Positions 1 to 9,266 of a DNA stretch of 64,000 nt are shown piece after piece. How positions within the stretch are numbered: the first letter of the stretch is position 1; each line of letters opens with the position of its first letter. The translations under genes were made by a program, and so were the position numbers. The stretch spans positions 2,046,001 through 2,110,000 of the forward strand of contig NZ_JAPEOB010000001.1 of assembly GCF_026341775.1 (NCBI RefSeq). The letters are read 5' to 3'. The notes beneath the pieces are model-generated. The model searched no databases, was not told where the DNA came from, and was given only the letters and a program-made list of their open reading frames with translations. Origin of the DNA: Streptomyces sp. NBC_00654. GTDB lineage: Bacteria; Actinomycetota; Actinomycetes; Streptomycetales; Streptomycetaceae.

Positions 1-1
1 G

Positions 2-819
2 CTGCCCCGCAAGGGCGTGCGCGTCGGCGGCCGTGCCGAGTTCGACGGCCAGAACCTGCTGACCATGAACGAGCGGAAGCTGCGCGACCTGCGCGGCAGC
101 CAGCTCGCCATGATCTTTCAGGACCCGCTCTCCTCGCTGAACCCGGTCGTCCCGATCGGCATCCAGGTCACCGAGATCCTTCAGCGCCACCGCGGGCTGA
201 AGGGCGAGAAGGCCCGCAAGGAGGCCGCGTCGCTGCTCGACCGGGTCGGCATCCCCGACCCGACGCGGCGGCTCAAGGAGTATCCGCACCAGCTCTCCGG
301 CGGTATGCGCCAGCGGGCGCTGATCGCCATGGCGGTCGCCTGCGCCCCCAGGCTGCTGATCGCGGACGAGCCGACGACCGCACTGGACGTGACCATCCAG
401 GCGCAGATCCTGGAACTCCTGAAGGAACTGGTCGACCAGGAGGGCACCGCCCTGCTGATGATCACGCACGACCTCGGTGTCGTCGCCGGACTCTGCGACG
501 AGGTCAACGTCCTCTACGCCGGACGGGCGGTGGAATCGGCGGGCCGCCGCGAGCTGTTCGCCCACCCCACCCACCCGTACGCGCACGGCCTGCTCGGTTC
601 CATCCCGCGCCTGGACGCGCCGCGCGGCGAGCCGCTCAACCCGATCCGCGGATCCATCAACGACAAGATCGCCTGGGCCGACGGCTGCGCGTTCGCACCC
701 CGGTGCGACCACTACACGATGGAGTGCCTCACCGGCACCCCCGAACTGACCGAACCACGCACGGCCGGACACCAGGTGCGCTGCGTCAACCCGGTCCTGC
801 CCAAGGCGGAGGTCCCGGC

Positions 820-823
<4 letters not shown>
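2..823 (+). CDS. Peptide ABC transporter ATP-binding protein, DppD/OppD type (5' end outside window)
   Basis: First ATPase of a dipeptide/oligopeptide importer; it powers uptake from the cytoplasmic face of the permease. The frame is open from base 2, so the true start and the Walker A loop lie upstream of the window. Visible are the Q-loop (FQDPLSSLNP), the signature LSGGMRQR, Walker B (LLIADEPTTALD) and the switch histidine (MITHD). The C-terminus has the Cys-containing oligopeptide-transporter extension (GCAFAPRCDHYTMEC). It overlaps the next gene by 4 bases (ATGA), so the two ATPases are probably made together. Substrate class is by family; the exact peptide cannot be read. Confidence 0.93.
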
Positions 824-1992
<1,169 letters not shown>

Positions 1993-2010
1993 TACCGGCA
2001 CAATTGCCCG

Positions 2011-2679
2011 GTGCTCAACGAACTGTTCACGCCCTCCGTCCAGCATGCGCTCGACATCGCCGGGATCTTCGTCTTCGCGATCTCCGGCGCACTGCTCGCC
2101 GTACGCAAGAACTTCGATGTCTTCGGCATCGCGGTGCTCGCCGAGGTGACCGCGCTGGGCGGAGGGCTGTTCCGTGACGTGATGATCGGCGCGGTCCCGC
2201 CGGCCGCCTTCACGGATCTCGGCTACTTCACGACGCCGCTGCTCGCCGCCGTGCTGGTGTTCTTCCTGCACCCCCACGTCGAGCGGATCCAGGTCGGCGT
2301 CAACGTCTTCGACGCGGCGGGGCTCGGCCTGTTCTGTGTCACCGGGACGGTCAAGGCGTACGACTACGGCCTCGGCCTCACCGCGTCGGCGGCCCTCGGC
2401 CTGGCCACCGCGGTCGGCGGCGGTGTGCTGCGGGACGTGCTGGCCAACGAGGTGCCCTCGCTGCTGCGCTGGGACCGGGACCTGTACGCGGTGCCCGCGA
2501 TCGTCGGCGCCGCCATGGTCGTCCTGTGCATCCGCTTCGACACCCTCAACGCCTTCACCAGCGGTACGGCGGTGATCGCCGCGTTCGCCCTGAGGCTGCT
2601 GGCGATGCGCTTCCACTGGCGGGCCCCGCGCGCCTACAACCGGCGTTCGGCCACGGCCGAGGACGGCGGGTCCGGCTGA
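2011..2679 (+). CDS. Trimeric intracellular cation (TRIC) channel family membrane protein (UPF0126)
   Basis: 222-aa inner-membrane protein with two tandem copies of the UPF0126/TRIC repeat. The diagnostic GGGxxRD motif occurs twice (GGGLFRDV near residue 50 and GGGVLRDV near 134), each within a set of three hydrophobic helices. The family includes prokaryotic TRIC homologues thought to conduct K+ or other cations; physiological function in Streptomyces is unknown. Start is GTG 2011; CACAAT lies 6 bases before it and no Shine-Dalgarno is visible, so a near-leaderless transcript is possible. The stop is followed by the thioesterase promoter region. Confidence 0.85.
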   Translation: MLNELFTPSVQHALDIAGIFVFAISGALLAVRKNFDVFGIAVLAEVTALGGGLFRDVMIGAVPPAAFTDLGYFTTPLLAAVLVFFLHPHVERIQVGVNVFDAAGLGLFCVTGTVKAYDYGLGLTASAALGLATAVGGGVLRDVLANEVPSLLRWDRDLYAVPAIVGAAMVVLCIRFDTLNAFTSGTAVIAAFALRLLAMRFHWRAPRAYNRRSATAEDGGSG

Positions 2680-2696
2680 TGGGCGACCCCCAAAGC

Positions 2697-2708
2697 TACC
2701 GCTCAGTA
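2697..2708. promoter_or_regulatory. Candidate TetR-type operator before the thioesterase gene
   Basis: The 12-base sequence TACCGCTCAGTA is an imperfect palindrome of form TACNGNNCNGTA. Actinobacterial TetR-family regulators of acyl-CoA genes often use sites of the type TAC..A/G..GTA. It lies just upstream of a possible -10 (TACGGT, 2721-2726) of an acyl-CoA thioesterase gene. Binding is inferred. Confidence 0.35.
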
Positions 2709-2733
2709 ATGGGATCGGTGTACGGTGCATGGC

Positions 2734-3609
2734 ATGGCACAGGCAGCAGCGCAGGCGGCGCAGAGCACGCGGACCACGCAGGCGACCATCGGGGACAGCG
2801 AGTTCGACCGCGACACCGCTGTCACGCTCCGCGAGGAAGGCGTCTACGACGCCGAGCTCTCCGCGGGCTGGACCATCATCCGCGCCGTCAACGGCGGCTA
2901 TCTGCTGGCCCTGCTCGGCCGCGCCCTGGGCGACGCGCTGCCGCACCCCGACCCGTTCTCGGTCTCCGCGCACTACCTCACCGCCTCCGTGCCCGGCCCC
3001 GCGGTGATCAGGACCCAGGTCGTCCGGGCCGGCCGCGGCCTCTCCACCGGTTCGGCCTCCCTCTTCCAGTTCGCGGACGACGGCACCGAGGTCGAGCGCA
3101 TCCGGGTCCTGGCCACCTACGGCGACCTGGACGCCCTCACCGACGAGGTCCGTACGTCGGCCGAGCCGCCCGCCATGCCGCCCCGGGAGCACTGCCTCGG
3201 CCCGGCCGACGGCCCGGCCCCGATCCCCGGCAGCTCGGCCATCACCGAGCGCCTCGACATCAGGCTCGACCCGGCGACGGTCGGCTGGGCCGTCGGCGCA
3301 CCGTCCGGCAAGGGCGAGATGCGCGGCTGGTTCGGCCTGGCGGACGGCCGTGACGCGGACCCGCTGTCCCTGCTGCTCACCGTCGACGCGCTGCCGCCGA
3401 CCTCGTTCGAGCTGGGCCTGAAGGGCTGGACCCCGACCGTCGAGCTCACCGCCCACATCCGCTGCCGTCCCGCCCCGGGCCCGCTGCGGGTCTCCATCAC
3501 CACGCGCAACCTCGCGGGGGGCTTCCTGGAGGAGGACGCGGAGGTCTGGGACAGCACGGACCGTCTGGTCGCCCAGTCCCGCCAGCTGGCGAAGGCCTCG
3601 CGCGGCTGA
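2734..3609 (+). CDS. Thioesterase family protein (double hotdog, acyl-CoA thioesterase-like)
   Basis: 291 aa from ATG 2734 (an in-frame GTG at 2725 would add three residues). The sequence matches actinobacterial thioesterase-family proteins of the TesB/4HBT_3 type: an N-terminal hotdog half starting near the [12 protein letters not shown] helix with the [14 protein letters not shown] strand, then a second half containing the [16 protein letters not shown] segment. Probably hydrolyses acyl-CoA thioesters in the cytoplasm; chain length cannot be told. A TACGGT hexamer ends 7 bases before the start and there is no Shine-Dalgarno, so translation may be leaderless. Single gene, ended by a strong hairpin. 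Confidence 0.8.
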   Translation: MAQAAAQAAQSTRTTQATIGDSEFDRDTAVTLREEGVYDAELSAGWTIIRAVNGGYLLALLGRALGDALPHPDPFSVSAHYLTASVPGPAVIRTQVVRAGRGLSTGSASLFQFADDGTEVERIRVLATYGDLDALTDEVRTSAEPPAMPPREHCLGPADGPAPIPGSSAITERLDIRLDPATVGWAVGAPSGKGEMRGWFGLADGRDADPLSLLLTVDALPPTSFELGLKGWTPTVELTAHIRCRPAPGPLRVSITTRNLAGGFLEEDAEVWDSTDRLVAQSRQLAKASRG

Positions 3610-3612
3610 AAC

Positions 3613-3637
3613 GGCACCGCCTCGCTCAGGCGGTGCC
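3613..3637 (+). terminator. Hairpin terminator after the thioesterase gene
   Basis: Perfect 10-base-pair stem (GGCACCGCCT / AGGCGGTGCC) with a 5-base loop directly after the stop codon. It has no U-run, as is common in high-GC actinobacteria. Confidence 0.75.
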
Positions 3638-3799
3638 GGTGCCCTGCTGCGCGGGCGGACGTGATCCCCCCGGGCATCACCGGCGTACATCCCTCCGGGC
3701 ATCGCCCGCGCGTCGCCCGCGGACTGCCCGCGCACCGTCCGTGAACCGTGCGTGGGCGCCGGTGTGCGACGCACCGGTGTGCGTCCCGCCGGGGGCTCG

Positions 3800-3805
3800 T
3801 AGAAT
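3800..3805 (+). promoter_or_regulatory. Probable -10 element (TAGAAT) of the cysteine desulfurase gene
   Basis: TAGAAT ends 10 bases before the ATG and is flanked by CTCG/CGAG. Expected start of transcription is only a few bases before the ATG and no Shine-Dalgarno exists, so the mRNA is probably leaderless or nearly so. No good -35 is seen. Upstream, GGTGTGCG occurs twice (from about 3759 and 3775). Confidence 0.5.
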
Positions 3806-3815
3806 CGAGCCCACC

Positions 3816-4985
3816 ATGGCCTACCTCGACCACGCAGCGACCACTCCGATGCTCCCGGAGGCGATCGCGGCGATGACCGCCCAGCTCGCCGTCACCGGCA
3901 ACGCGTCCTCCCTGCACGCCGCCGGGCGCCGGGCCCGCCGTACCGTCGAGGAGTCCAGAGAGACCCTCGCCGACGCCCTCGGCGCACGCCCCAGCGAGGT
4001 GGTCCTCACCTCCGGCGGCACCGAGGCCGACAATCTCGCGGTGAAGGGTCTCTACTGGGCCCGCCGCGACGCCGACCCCCGGCGCACCAGGGTCCTCGCG
4101 GGCCCCGTCGAGCACCACGCCGTCCTGGACGCCGTCGACTGGCTCGCCGAGCACGAGGGGGCGACCGTCGAGTACCTCCCCGTCGACCGCTACGGGCGGG
4201 TGCACCCCGAGGACCTGCGCGAGGCCGTCCTGCGCAACCCGGACGACATCGCGATGATCACCGTGATGTGGGCCAACAACGAGATCGGCACTGTCATGCC
4301 GGTACGTGAACTGGCTTCCATCGCCCGCGAGTTCGACATCCCCATGCACGCCGACGCGGTACAGGCCTTCGGTCAGCTGGAGGTCGACTTCGCGCGGTCG
4401 GGGCTGTCCGCGATGACCGTCAGCGGGCACAAGATCGGCGGCCCGTTCGGGATCGGCGCGCTGCTCCTGGGCCGCGAGTACACCCCCGTACCCGTGCTGC
4501 ACGGGGGCGGGCAGGAACGTCATGTGCGCTCCGGCACCCTGGACGTGCCCGCCGTCGCCGCGTTCGCCGTCGCCGGCCGGCTGGCGGCCGAGCGGCGCGA
4601 GGAGTTCGCGCACCGCGTCGGCGCCCTCCGGGACGACCTGATCACCGCCGTGCGCCGGGCCGTACCGGACGCCGTGCTCGGCGGCGACCCGGACCCGGGC
4701 GGGCGCCTGCCGGCCAACGCCCACTTCGGCTTCCCCGGCTGCGAGGGCGACTCGCTCCTGCTGCTGCTGGACGCACAGGGCATCGAGTGCTCCACCGGTT
4801 CGGCCTGCACCGCCGGGATCGCCCAGCCCAGTCACGTCCTGCTGGCCACCGGCACCGACCCCGACCTGGCCCGGGGCACCCTGCGCTTCTCGCTCGGCCA
4901 CACCACCACGCGGCAGGACGTCGAGGACCTCGCACGCGCCATCGGCCCGGCGGTGGAGCGCGCCAGGACCGCGGGACTCAGCTGA
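3816..4985 (+). CDS. Cysteine desulfurase family protein (NifS/IscS-like)
   Basis: 389-aa PLP enzyme that takes sulfur from cysteine as a persulfide. Starting at ATG 3816 gives the family's N-terminus ([12 protein letters not shown]). The PLP-binding lysine is K206 in SGHKIGG and the catalytic cysteine is C331 in STGSACTAG, where the short loop fits class I IscS/NifS-type enzymes. The N-terminal extension of the longer open frame is not needed. In Streptomyces it sits near mnmA, and here only an oppositely oriented amidase gene separates the two, so it may provide sulfur for tRNA 2-thiouridine; that link is inferred from position. Confidence 0.9.
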   Translation: MAYLDHAATTPMLPEAIAAMTAQLAVTGNASSLHAAGRRARRTVEESRETLADALGARPSEVVLTSGGTEADNLAVKGLYWARRDADPRRTRVLAGPVEHHAVLDAVDWLAEHEGATVEYLPVDRYGRVHPEDLREAVLRNPDDIAMITVMWANNEIGTVMPVRELASIAREFDIPMHADAVQAFGQLEVDFARSGLSAMTVSGHKIGGPFGIGALLLGREYTPVPVLHGGGQERHVRSGTLDVPAVAAFAVAGRLAAERREEFAHRVGALRDDLITAVRRAVPDAVLGGDPDPGGRLPANAHFGFPGCEGDSLLLLLDAQGIECSTGSACTAGIAQPSHVLLATGTDPDLARGTLRFSLGHTTTRQDVEDLARAIGPAVERARTAGLS

Positions 4986-5040
4986 GGGCCGGGGGCCGCT
5001 GCGAGGCCCTGAGCCCCGGGGGCCCGCTACGAGGACCGGA

Positions 5041-5754
5041 TCACGCGGCCCCGGAGCCCGAGGGCTTCGCCGGCTCCGTCGGCTTCGTCGTCGCGGCCCG
5101 CCGCACCAGCTTCAGATAGCGGTCCCAGTCCCAGTGCGGACCGGGGTCGGTGTGGTCCGTGCCGGGCACCTCCACATGCCCGATGATGTGCTCGCGGTCC
5201 ATGGGGATGCCGTACCGCCCGCATATCGCGGCCGTCAGCCGCGCCGACGACTCGTACATCTCCTTGGTGAGGTCCCCAGGGCGGTCCACGAAGCCCTCGT
5301 GCTCGATGCCGACGCTGCGTTCGTTGAACGACCTGTTGCCCGCGTGGTACGCCACGTCCAGCTCACGGATCATCTGCGCCACATGGCCGTCCTTGCGCAC
5401 CACGTAGTGCGAGGCGGCGCCATGGGCGGGGTCCTGGAAGACCCGGACCGCGCTGGCGAAGCTGCCCTGGGTCACATGGATGACCACCCGGTCGATGCCG
5501 TAGTCGTCGGGGCGGTCCGCGCGCCGCCAGTTCGCCTCCGAGGCCGCGACCCACCGGGCGTCCGCGTAGTCCAGCTCGCCCGGCCTGCGGGGCTTCTCCA
5601 CGCCGGGCACCCGCCACCAGACATGCCTGAGCTCGTCGCGGGCCAGCACGACGGCACCCGTCGCCGTCACACCGCCGCCGATCAGCAGGGCACGCCTGCT
5701 GATGCCCGGCGCGGGCCTCTTCCGCGAAGCCCGGTCGTTTCCCTTGGTCCCCAT
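5041..5754 (-). CDS. Exported N-acetylmuramoyl-L-alanine amidase (Amidase_2/PGRP)
   Basis: 237 aa on the minus strand, start ATG at 5754. The N-terminus (RKRPAPGISRRALLIGGG) has a twin-Arg-type signal, so it is probably Tat-exported. The rest is an amidase_2 domain: VVIHVTQGS (first zinc histidine), the YHAG and SVGIEHEGFV strands, and the C-terminal HTDPGPHWDWDRY with a zinc histidine, the family's DPGPHWDW signature. It would cut the bond between MurNAc and L-Ala in peptidoglycan. Divergent from mnmA and convergent with the cysteine desulfurase; likely a stand-alone gene. Confidence 0.88.
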   Translation of the reverse strand: MGTKGNDRASRKRPAPGISRRALLIGGGVTATGAVVLARDELRHVWWRVPGVEKPRRPGELDYADARWVAASEANWRRADRPDDYGIDRVVIHVTQGSFASAVRVFQDPAHGAASHYVVRKDGHVAQMIRELDVAYHAGNRSFNERSVGIEHEGFVDRPGDLTKEMYESSARLTAAICGRYGIPMDREHIIGHVEVPGTDHTDPGPHWDWDRYLKLVRRAATTKPTEPAKPSGSGAA

Positions 5755-5815
5755 GTGAGCGACAACGCATATCCGCGAGCGTTCGGTTCCCGGCGACCCG
5801 TACCCTGGTGAGGCT

Positions 5816-6946
5816 ATGACCCATACTTCCCAGCGCCCCCTCCGAGTGCTCGCCGCGATGTCGGGCGGTGTGGACTCCGCCGTCGCCGCGGCCCGCGCCG
5901 CCGAGGCGGGCCACGACGTGACCGGTGTGCACCTCGCCCTGTCCGCGAACCCGCAGTCCTTCCGTACCGGGGCGCGCGGCTGTTGCACGATCGAGGACTC
6001 CCGCGACGCCCGCCGCGCGGCGGACGTCATCGGCATCCCCTTCTACGTCTGGGACCTGGCGGAGCGCTTCCGCGAGGACGTCGTGGAGGACTTCGTCGCG
6101 GAGTACGAGGCGGGCCGCACCCCCAACCCGTGCCTGCGCTGCAACGAGAAGATCAAGTTCGCCGCGCTGCTCGACAAGGCTCTCGCGCTCGGCTTCGACG
6201 CCGTGTGCACCGGCCACTACGCCACGGTCGTACTCACCGAGGACGGCAGCCGCGAGCTGCACCGCGCCTCCGACATGGCCAAGGACCAGAGCTATGTGCT
6301 CGGCGTCCTGGACGAGAAGCAGCTCGCCCACGCGATGTTCCCGCTCGGCGACACCCTCACCACCAAGGACGAGATCCGGGCCGAGGCCGAGGCCCGGGGC
6401 CTCGCCGTCGCCAAGAAGCCCGACAGCCACGACATCTGCTTCATCGCCGACGGCGACACCCAGGGCTTCCTGGCCGACCGCCTCGGCGGCAGGGCAGAGG
6501 GCGACATCCTCGACGAGTCCGGTACGAAGCTGGGCACCCACGACGGCGCCTTCGGCTTCACCATCGGCCAGCGCAAGGGCCTGCGGATCGGCCGCCCCGC
6601 GGCAGACGGCAAGCCGCGCTACGTCCTGGACATCTCCCCGGTGAACAACACCGTCACCGTCGGCCCGGTCGAGGCCCTCGACGTGACCTCGCTGACCGCC
6701 ATCAAGCCCCGCTGGTGCGGCACGCCCCCGGTGGGCCCCGGCACCTACACCGCCCAGCTCCGCGCCCACGGCGGCGAGACCGAGGCCGGCGCCGAACTCG
6801 TGGACGGCACGCTGCACGTCACCTTCACCGAGCCGGTACGGGGCGTGGCCCCCGGCCAGGCCGTCGTGCTGTACGACGGCACCCGGGTGGTCGGCTCGGC
6901 CACGATCGCGACGACGGCGCGGCGCGAGACGGTGGTAGCGGGCTGA
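5816..6946 (+). CDS. mnmA: tRNA-specific 2-thiouridylase MnmA
   Basis: 376 aa. Thiolates uridine 34 in tRNA-Lys, -Glu and -Gln. The PP-loop [12 protein letters not shown] is at residues 14-25; the catalytic cysteines are in [12 protein letters not shown] and DSHDICFI; the TGHYA and TIGQRKGL motifs match the family and length is normal. A TACCCT hexamer ends 9 bases before the ATG, with GGTGAGG overlapping the predicted start of transcription. It is the last backbone gene before the defence island. Confidence 0.96.
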   Translation: MTHTSQRPLRVLAAMSGGVDSAVAAARAAEAGHDVTGVHLALSANPQSFRTGARGCCTIEDSRDARRAADVIGIPFYVWDLAERFREDVVEDFVAEYEAGRTPNPCLRCNEKIKFAALLDKALALGFDAVCTGHYATVVLTEDGSRELHRASDMAKDQSYVLGVLDEKQLAHAMFPLGDTLTTKDEIRAEAEARGLAVAKKPDSHDICFIADGDTQGFLADRLGGRAEGDILDESGTKLGTHDGAFGFTIGQRKGLRIGRPAADGKPRYVLDISPVNNTVTVGPVEALDVTSLTAIKPRWCGTPPVGPGTYTAQLRAHGGETEAGAELVDGTLHVTFTEPVRGVAPGQAVVLYDGTRVVGSATIATTARRETVVAG

Positions 6947-6983
6947 CCCGTCTGCAGGGCTGGCACCGGTCGGACAGGCGTCA

Positions 6984-7013
6984 TAGGCTGCACCTGCGGA
7001 TCGTCCGCAGGTG
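6984..7013 (+). promoter_or_regulatory. Promoter (-10 TAGGCT) with a perfect inverted repeat over the start of transcription
   Basis: TAGGCT at 6984-6989 has a weak -35-like CTGGCA 18 bases upstream. Immediately downstream, 6991-7000 (CACCTGCGGA) and 7004-7013 (TCCGCAGGTG) are a perfect 10-base inverted repeat around a TCG centre. Its placement on the expected transcription start (about 6996) fits a repressor operator; it could also fold as a 5' UTR hairpin. It controls the RloA/RloB-like pair. Confidence 0.55.
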
Positions 7014-7061
7014 GTGTACGTACGACGGGGTCCGCCTCCCCGTCCTGCCGGGAGGCCGAGG

Positions 7062-8330
7062 GTGCTGCTGCGTTTCCGGGTGGCCAATCACCGCTCGATC
7101 CGTGATGAGTGCGAGCTGTCGCTCATCGGACCGGATCACGGTGGCGGCAACGCCCGAGTGACCGGACTCCGCCATGACGGGCACGACGTGTCCGCTCTGC
7201 CGGTCCTGGGCATCTTCGGTTCCAACGCTGCGGGCAAGAGCAACATGCTGAGCGCGCTGTCCGACATGCGTCACGCGGTCCGCACATCGTTCGCCGACTG
7301 GACGAAGCTGCCCGGTGTGCCCCGCGAGCCCTTCAAGCTCGACCCCGCGTGCGCGGAGGAGACCAGTCTGTACGAGGTCGACCTCTCCCTCGGCCGCAGC
7401 GGTACCCGCTTCACCTACGGCTTCGAGCTCTCGGACGAGCGCGTCGAGGCCGAATGGCTGCACGCCTACCCCGGGGGCGAGCGGGAGACCTGGTTCGACC
7501 GGGAAGCGGGCCGTCCCGATGCGGAGGGCGGGGAGTTCGTCTTCGAGGGCGAGGGCTTCAAGGGCAATCGCGAGCTCCTGGTGTCCGTCACCCGCGAGGA
7601 CGCCCTGTTCCTGTCCACCGCCGCCACGCTGAACGACCCCCAACTCTCCGCCCTGCACCGGTGGTTCCTGGACAACCTGTGGCTCGTGACGCCCGGCGAG
7701 GACGTCGGGCACCGCACCAGGTGGACCCTCGACCTCATCGAGCAGAACGCGAAGGACGGATACCGCGAGCGGGTCCTCCATCTGCTGGCCGCCGCCGATC
7801 TCGGCGTCACCGGCATGGAAGTCGACCCGGATACCGGGGCGGTCAGGCTGCGGCACCGCACGGGGGACGGAACCGATACCCCGCTGGACTTCCTGACCGA
7901 GGAGTCTTTCGGCACGCACGCCTGGTTCGCCTTCCTCGGGCCGATGTTCACCGTGCTCGACAAGGGGGCGGTGCTGCTCGTGGACGAGCTGGATTCCTCC
8001 TTGCACCCGACGCTGGCGGCTGAGGTCGTGCGGATCTTCCAGGACCCGAAGGCCAACCCGCGCAACGCGCAGCTGATCTTCACCACGCACGACGCCACCC
8101 TCCTCGGCAGTGAGGTGCTGGACCGGCCGCTCGGCCTCGACCAGGTCTGGATCGCGGCCAAGGGCCGGTCGGGTGCGACGGAGATCTATCCGCTGACCGC
8201 CGCCCACCCGAAGGACGGCGAGAACCTGGAGCGCGGCTATCTGCGCGGGCGCTACGGCGGGGTACCCCGAGTCAGCGCGGGGGAGATCGCCCGCGAACTG
8301 TCCTGGCAGGAGGAGAAGGCAACAGCGTGA
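7062..8330 (+). CDS. RloA-like AAA-family ATPase (AAA15/AAA21, ABC/OLD-type fold)
   Basis: 422 aa from GTG 7062, with GGGAGG 6 bases upstream. The N-terminus (LLRFRVANHRSIRDE) is typical of AAA15/21 ATPases. Walker A is GSNAAGKS (residues 53-60), Walker B VLLVDELDSSLHP (D308, E309), and the switch histidine H343 lies in FTTHD. Long insertion between the two halves of the nucleotide-binding domain. It overlaps the RloB gene by GTGA, so the two are co-translated and probably form a complex. rlo genes were named as restriction-linked ORFs in Campylobacter hsd loci; here too they sit next to hsd genes. Predicted role: sensor or motor of an abortive defence pair. Confidence 0.85.
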   Translation: MLLRFRVANHRSIRDECELSLIGPDHGGGNARVTGLRHDGHDVSALPVLGIFGSNAAGKSNMLSALSDMRHAVRTSFADWTKLPGVPREPFKLDPACAEETSLYEVDLSLGRSGTRFTYGFELSDERVEAEWLHAYPGGERETWFDREAGRPDAEGGEFVFEGEGFKGNRELLVSVTREDALFLSTAATLNDPQLSALHRWFLDNLWLVTPGEDVGHRTRWTLDLIEQNAKDGYRERVLHLLAAADLGVTGMEVDPDTGAVRLRHRTGDGTDTPLDFLTEESFGTHAWFAFLGPMFTVLDKGAVLLVDELDSSLHPTLAAEVVRIFQDPKANPRNAQLIFTTHDATLLGSEVLDRPLGLDQVWIAAKGRSGATEIYPLTAAHPKDGENLERGYLRGRYGGVPRVSAGEIARELSWQEEKATA

Positions 8331-9157
8331 GTACGCGGGGCGGGCAGCAGGTACAGCACGACCACCAGGGGCAGACGGACGAGCAGCCCCGGCGGAAGCG
8401 TAAGAGCCGCAAGGGCGAGGAGAAGCCGCTGGTGGCCCCCGCGCCACCGCTACCGGCCGATACGCGGGCGCAACGGGTGCTGTACGTCGGCTGCGAGGGC
8501 GAGTCCACCGAGCCGGACTACCTCAACTACCTCAACGAACGCTTCGGGGACGGCAGCGTCACCGGCGGACGACGGTTCCGTATCCAGCCGGTGTACGCCA
8601 AGAACGGACTGACACCGGCCAGAGTGGTCGCCCAGGTTCAGGCCAAGGCGGAGGAGGACGAGGCCTGGGCCCTCTTCGACCGTGACCAGCACCACGACAT
8701 CCCCGAGGCTCTGGATCTGGCGGCCGAGCAGGGCACCGAGGTCTGCTTCTCGCACCCGTCGTTCGACCTGTGGCTGCTGCTCCATTTCCAGGCGTTCGGT
8801 GGCAGGCGCAGCGGCAGCAGCGAACACGTGGTGGAAACGCTGCGGCAGGCGGACCCGGCGTTCAAGAACTTCGACAAACGGAACGACAAGAGCGTCAAGG
8901 ACGGGCGTCGCGCGGCGTTGACGAAGAAGGAGTCCGCCGCCGTCAGCCATGCGCGGGGCCTGGTCGCCCAGTGCGAGCATGGCGCATGCAAGGCAAAGTC
9001 CACCCGGAAGGACCGCCACCAGTGGGAGGGCGCTCCGGAGCGCCCCGATCCACTGATCCCGCACTCGGGCCACGCCGACGACTGCCCGGTCCTCGACCGT
9101 GACCCGTCCACCGATGTCTGGCGGCTGCTGGTAAGTCTCGAAATCGTGGACGCCTGA
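8327..9157 (+). CDS. RloB family protein (Toprim-like, putative nuclease effector)
   Basis: 276 aa, GTG 8327 overlapping the ATPase stop; AGGAGGAG precedes it. After a basic, likely disordered first 40 residues comes the RloB domain: [15 protein letters not shown] (E57, E59) and [11 protein letters not shown] (D118, D120), which correspond to the acidic motif and DxD motif of Toprim nucleases. [14 protein letters not shown] is also characteristic of RloB. With its ATPase it recalls OLD/Gabija and PARIS pairs (ATPase plus Toprim nuclease). Enzymatic activity is inferred from the acidic residues only. Confidence 0.85.
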   Translation: MSTRGGQQVQHDHQGQTDEQPRRKRKSRKGEEKPLVAPAPPLPADTRAQRVLYVGCEGESTEPDYLNYLNERFGDGSVTGGRRFRIQPVYAKNGLTPARVVAQVQAKAEEDEAWALFDRDQHHDIPEALDLAAEQGTEVCFSHPSFDLWLLLHFQAFGGRRSGSSEHVVETLRQADPAFKNFDKRNDKSVKDGRRAALTKKESAAVSHARGLVAQCEHGACKAKSTRKDRHQWEGAPERPDPLIPHSGHADDCPVLDRDPSTDVWRLLVSLEIVDA

Positions 9158-9213
9158 TCGCGCGGGAGCCCGCCCGATCCGGCCATCGGTCCGCGTCGCA
9201 TCCGCGGGACGTC

Positions 9214-9219
9214 TACGCT
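9214..9219 (+). promoter_or_regulatory. Possible -10 element (TACGCT) for hsdM
   Basis: TACGCT lies 47 bases before the GTG of hsdM in a 109-base gap after the RloB gene. A good -35 is not seen. If real, methylase expression is independent of the RloA/RloB promoter. Confidence 0.3.
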
Positions 9220-9266
9220 TCCCTGAGCACTCCGATCCGCTCACCGTACGTACGAAGGAATGGCGC

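Noticed and set aside
5983..7161. 392-aa frame over mnmA and the RloA promoter
   Set aside because: Out-of-frame shadow of MnmA; Arg-rich.
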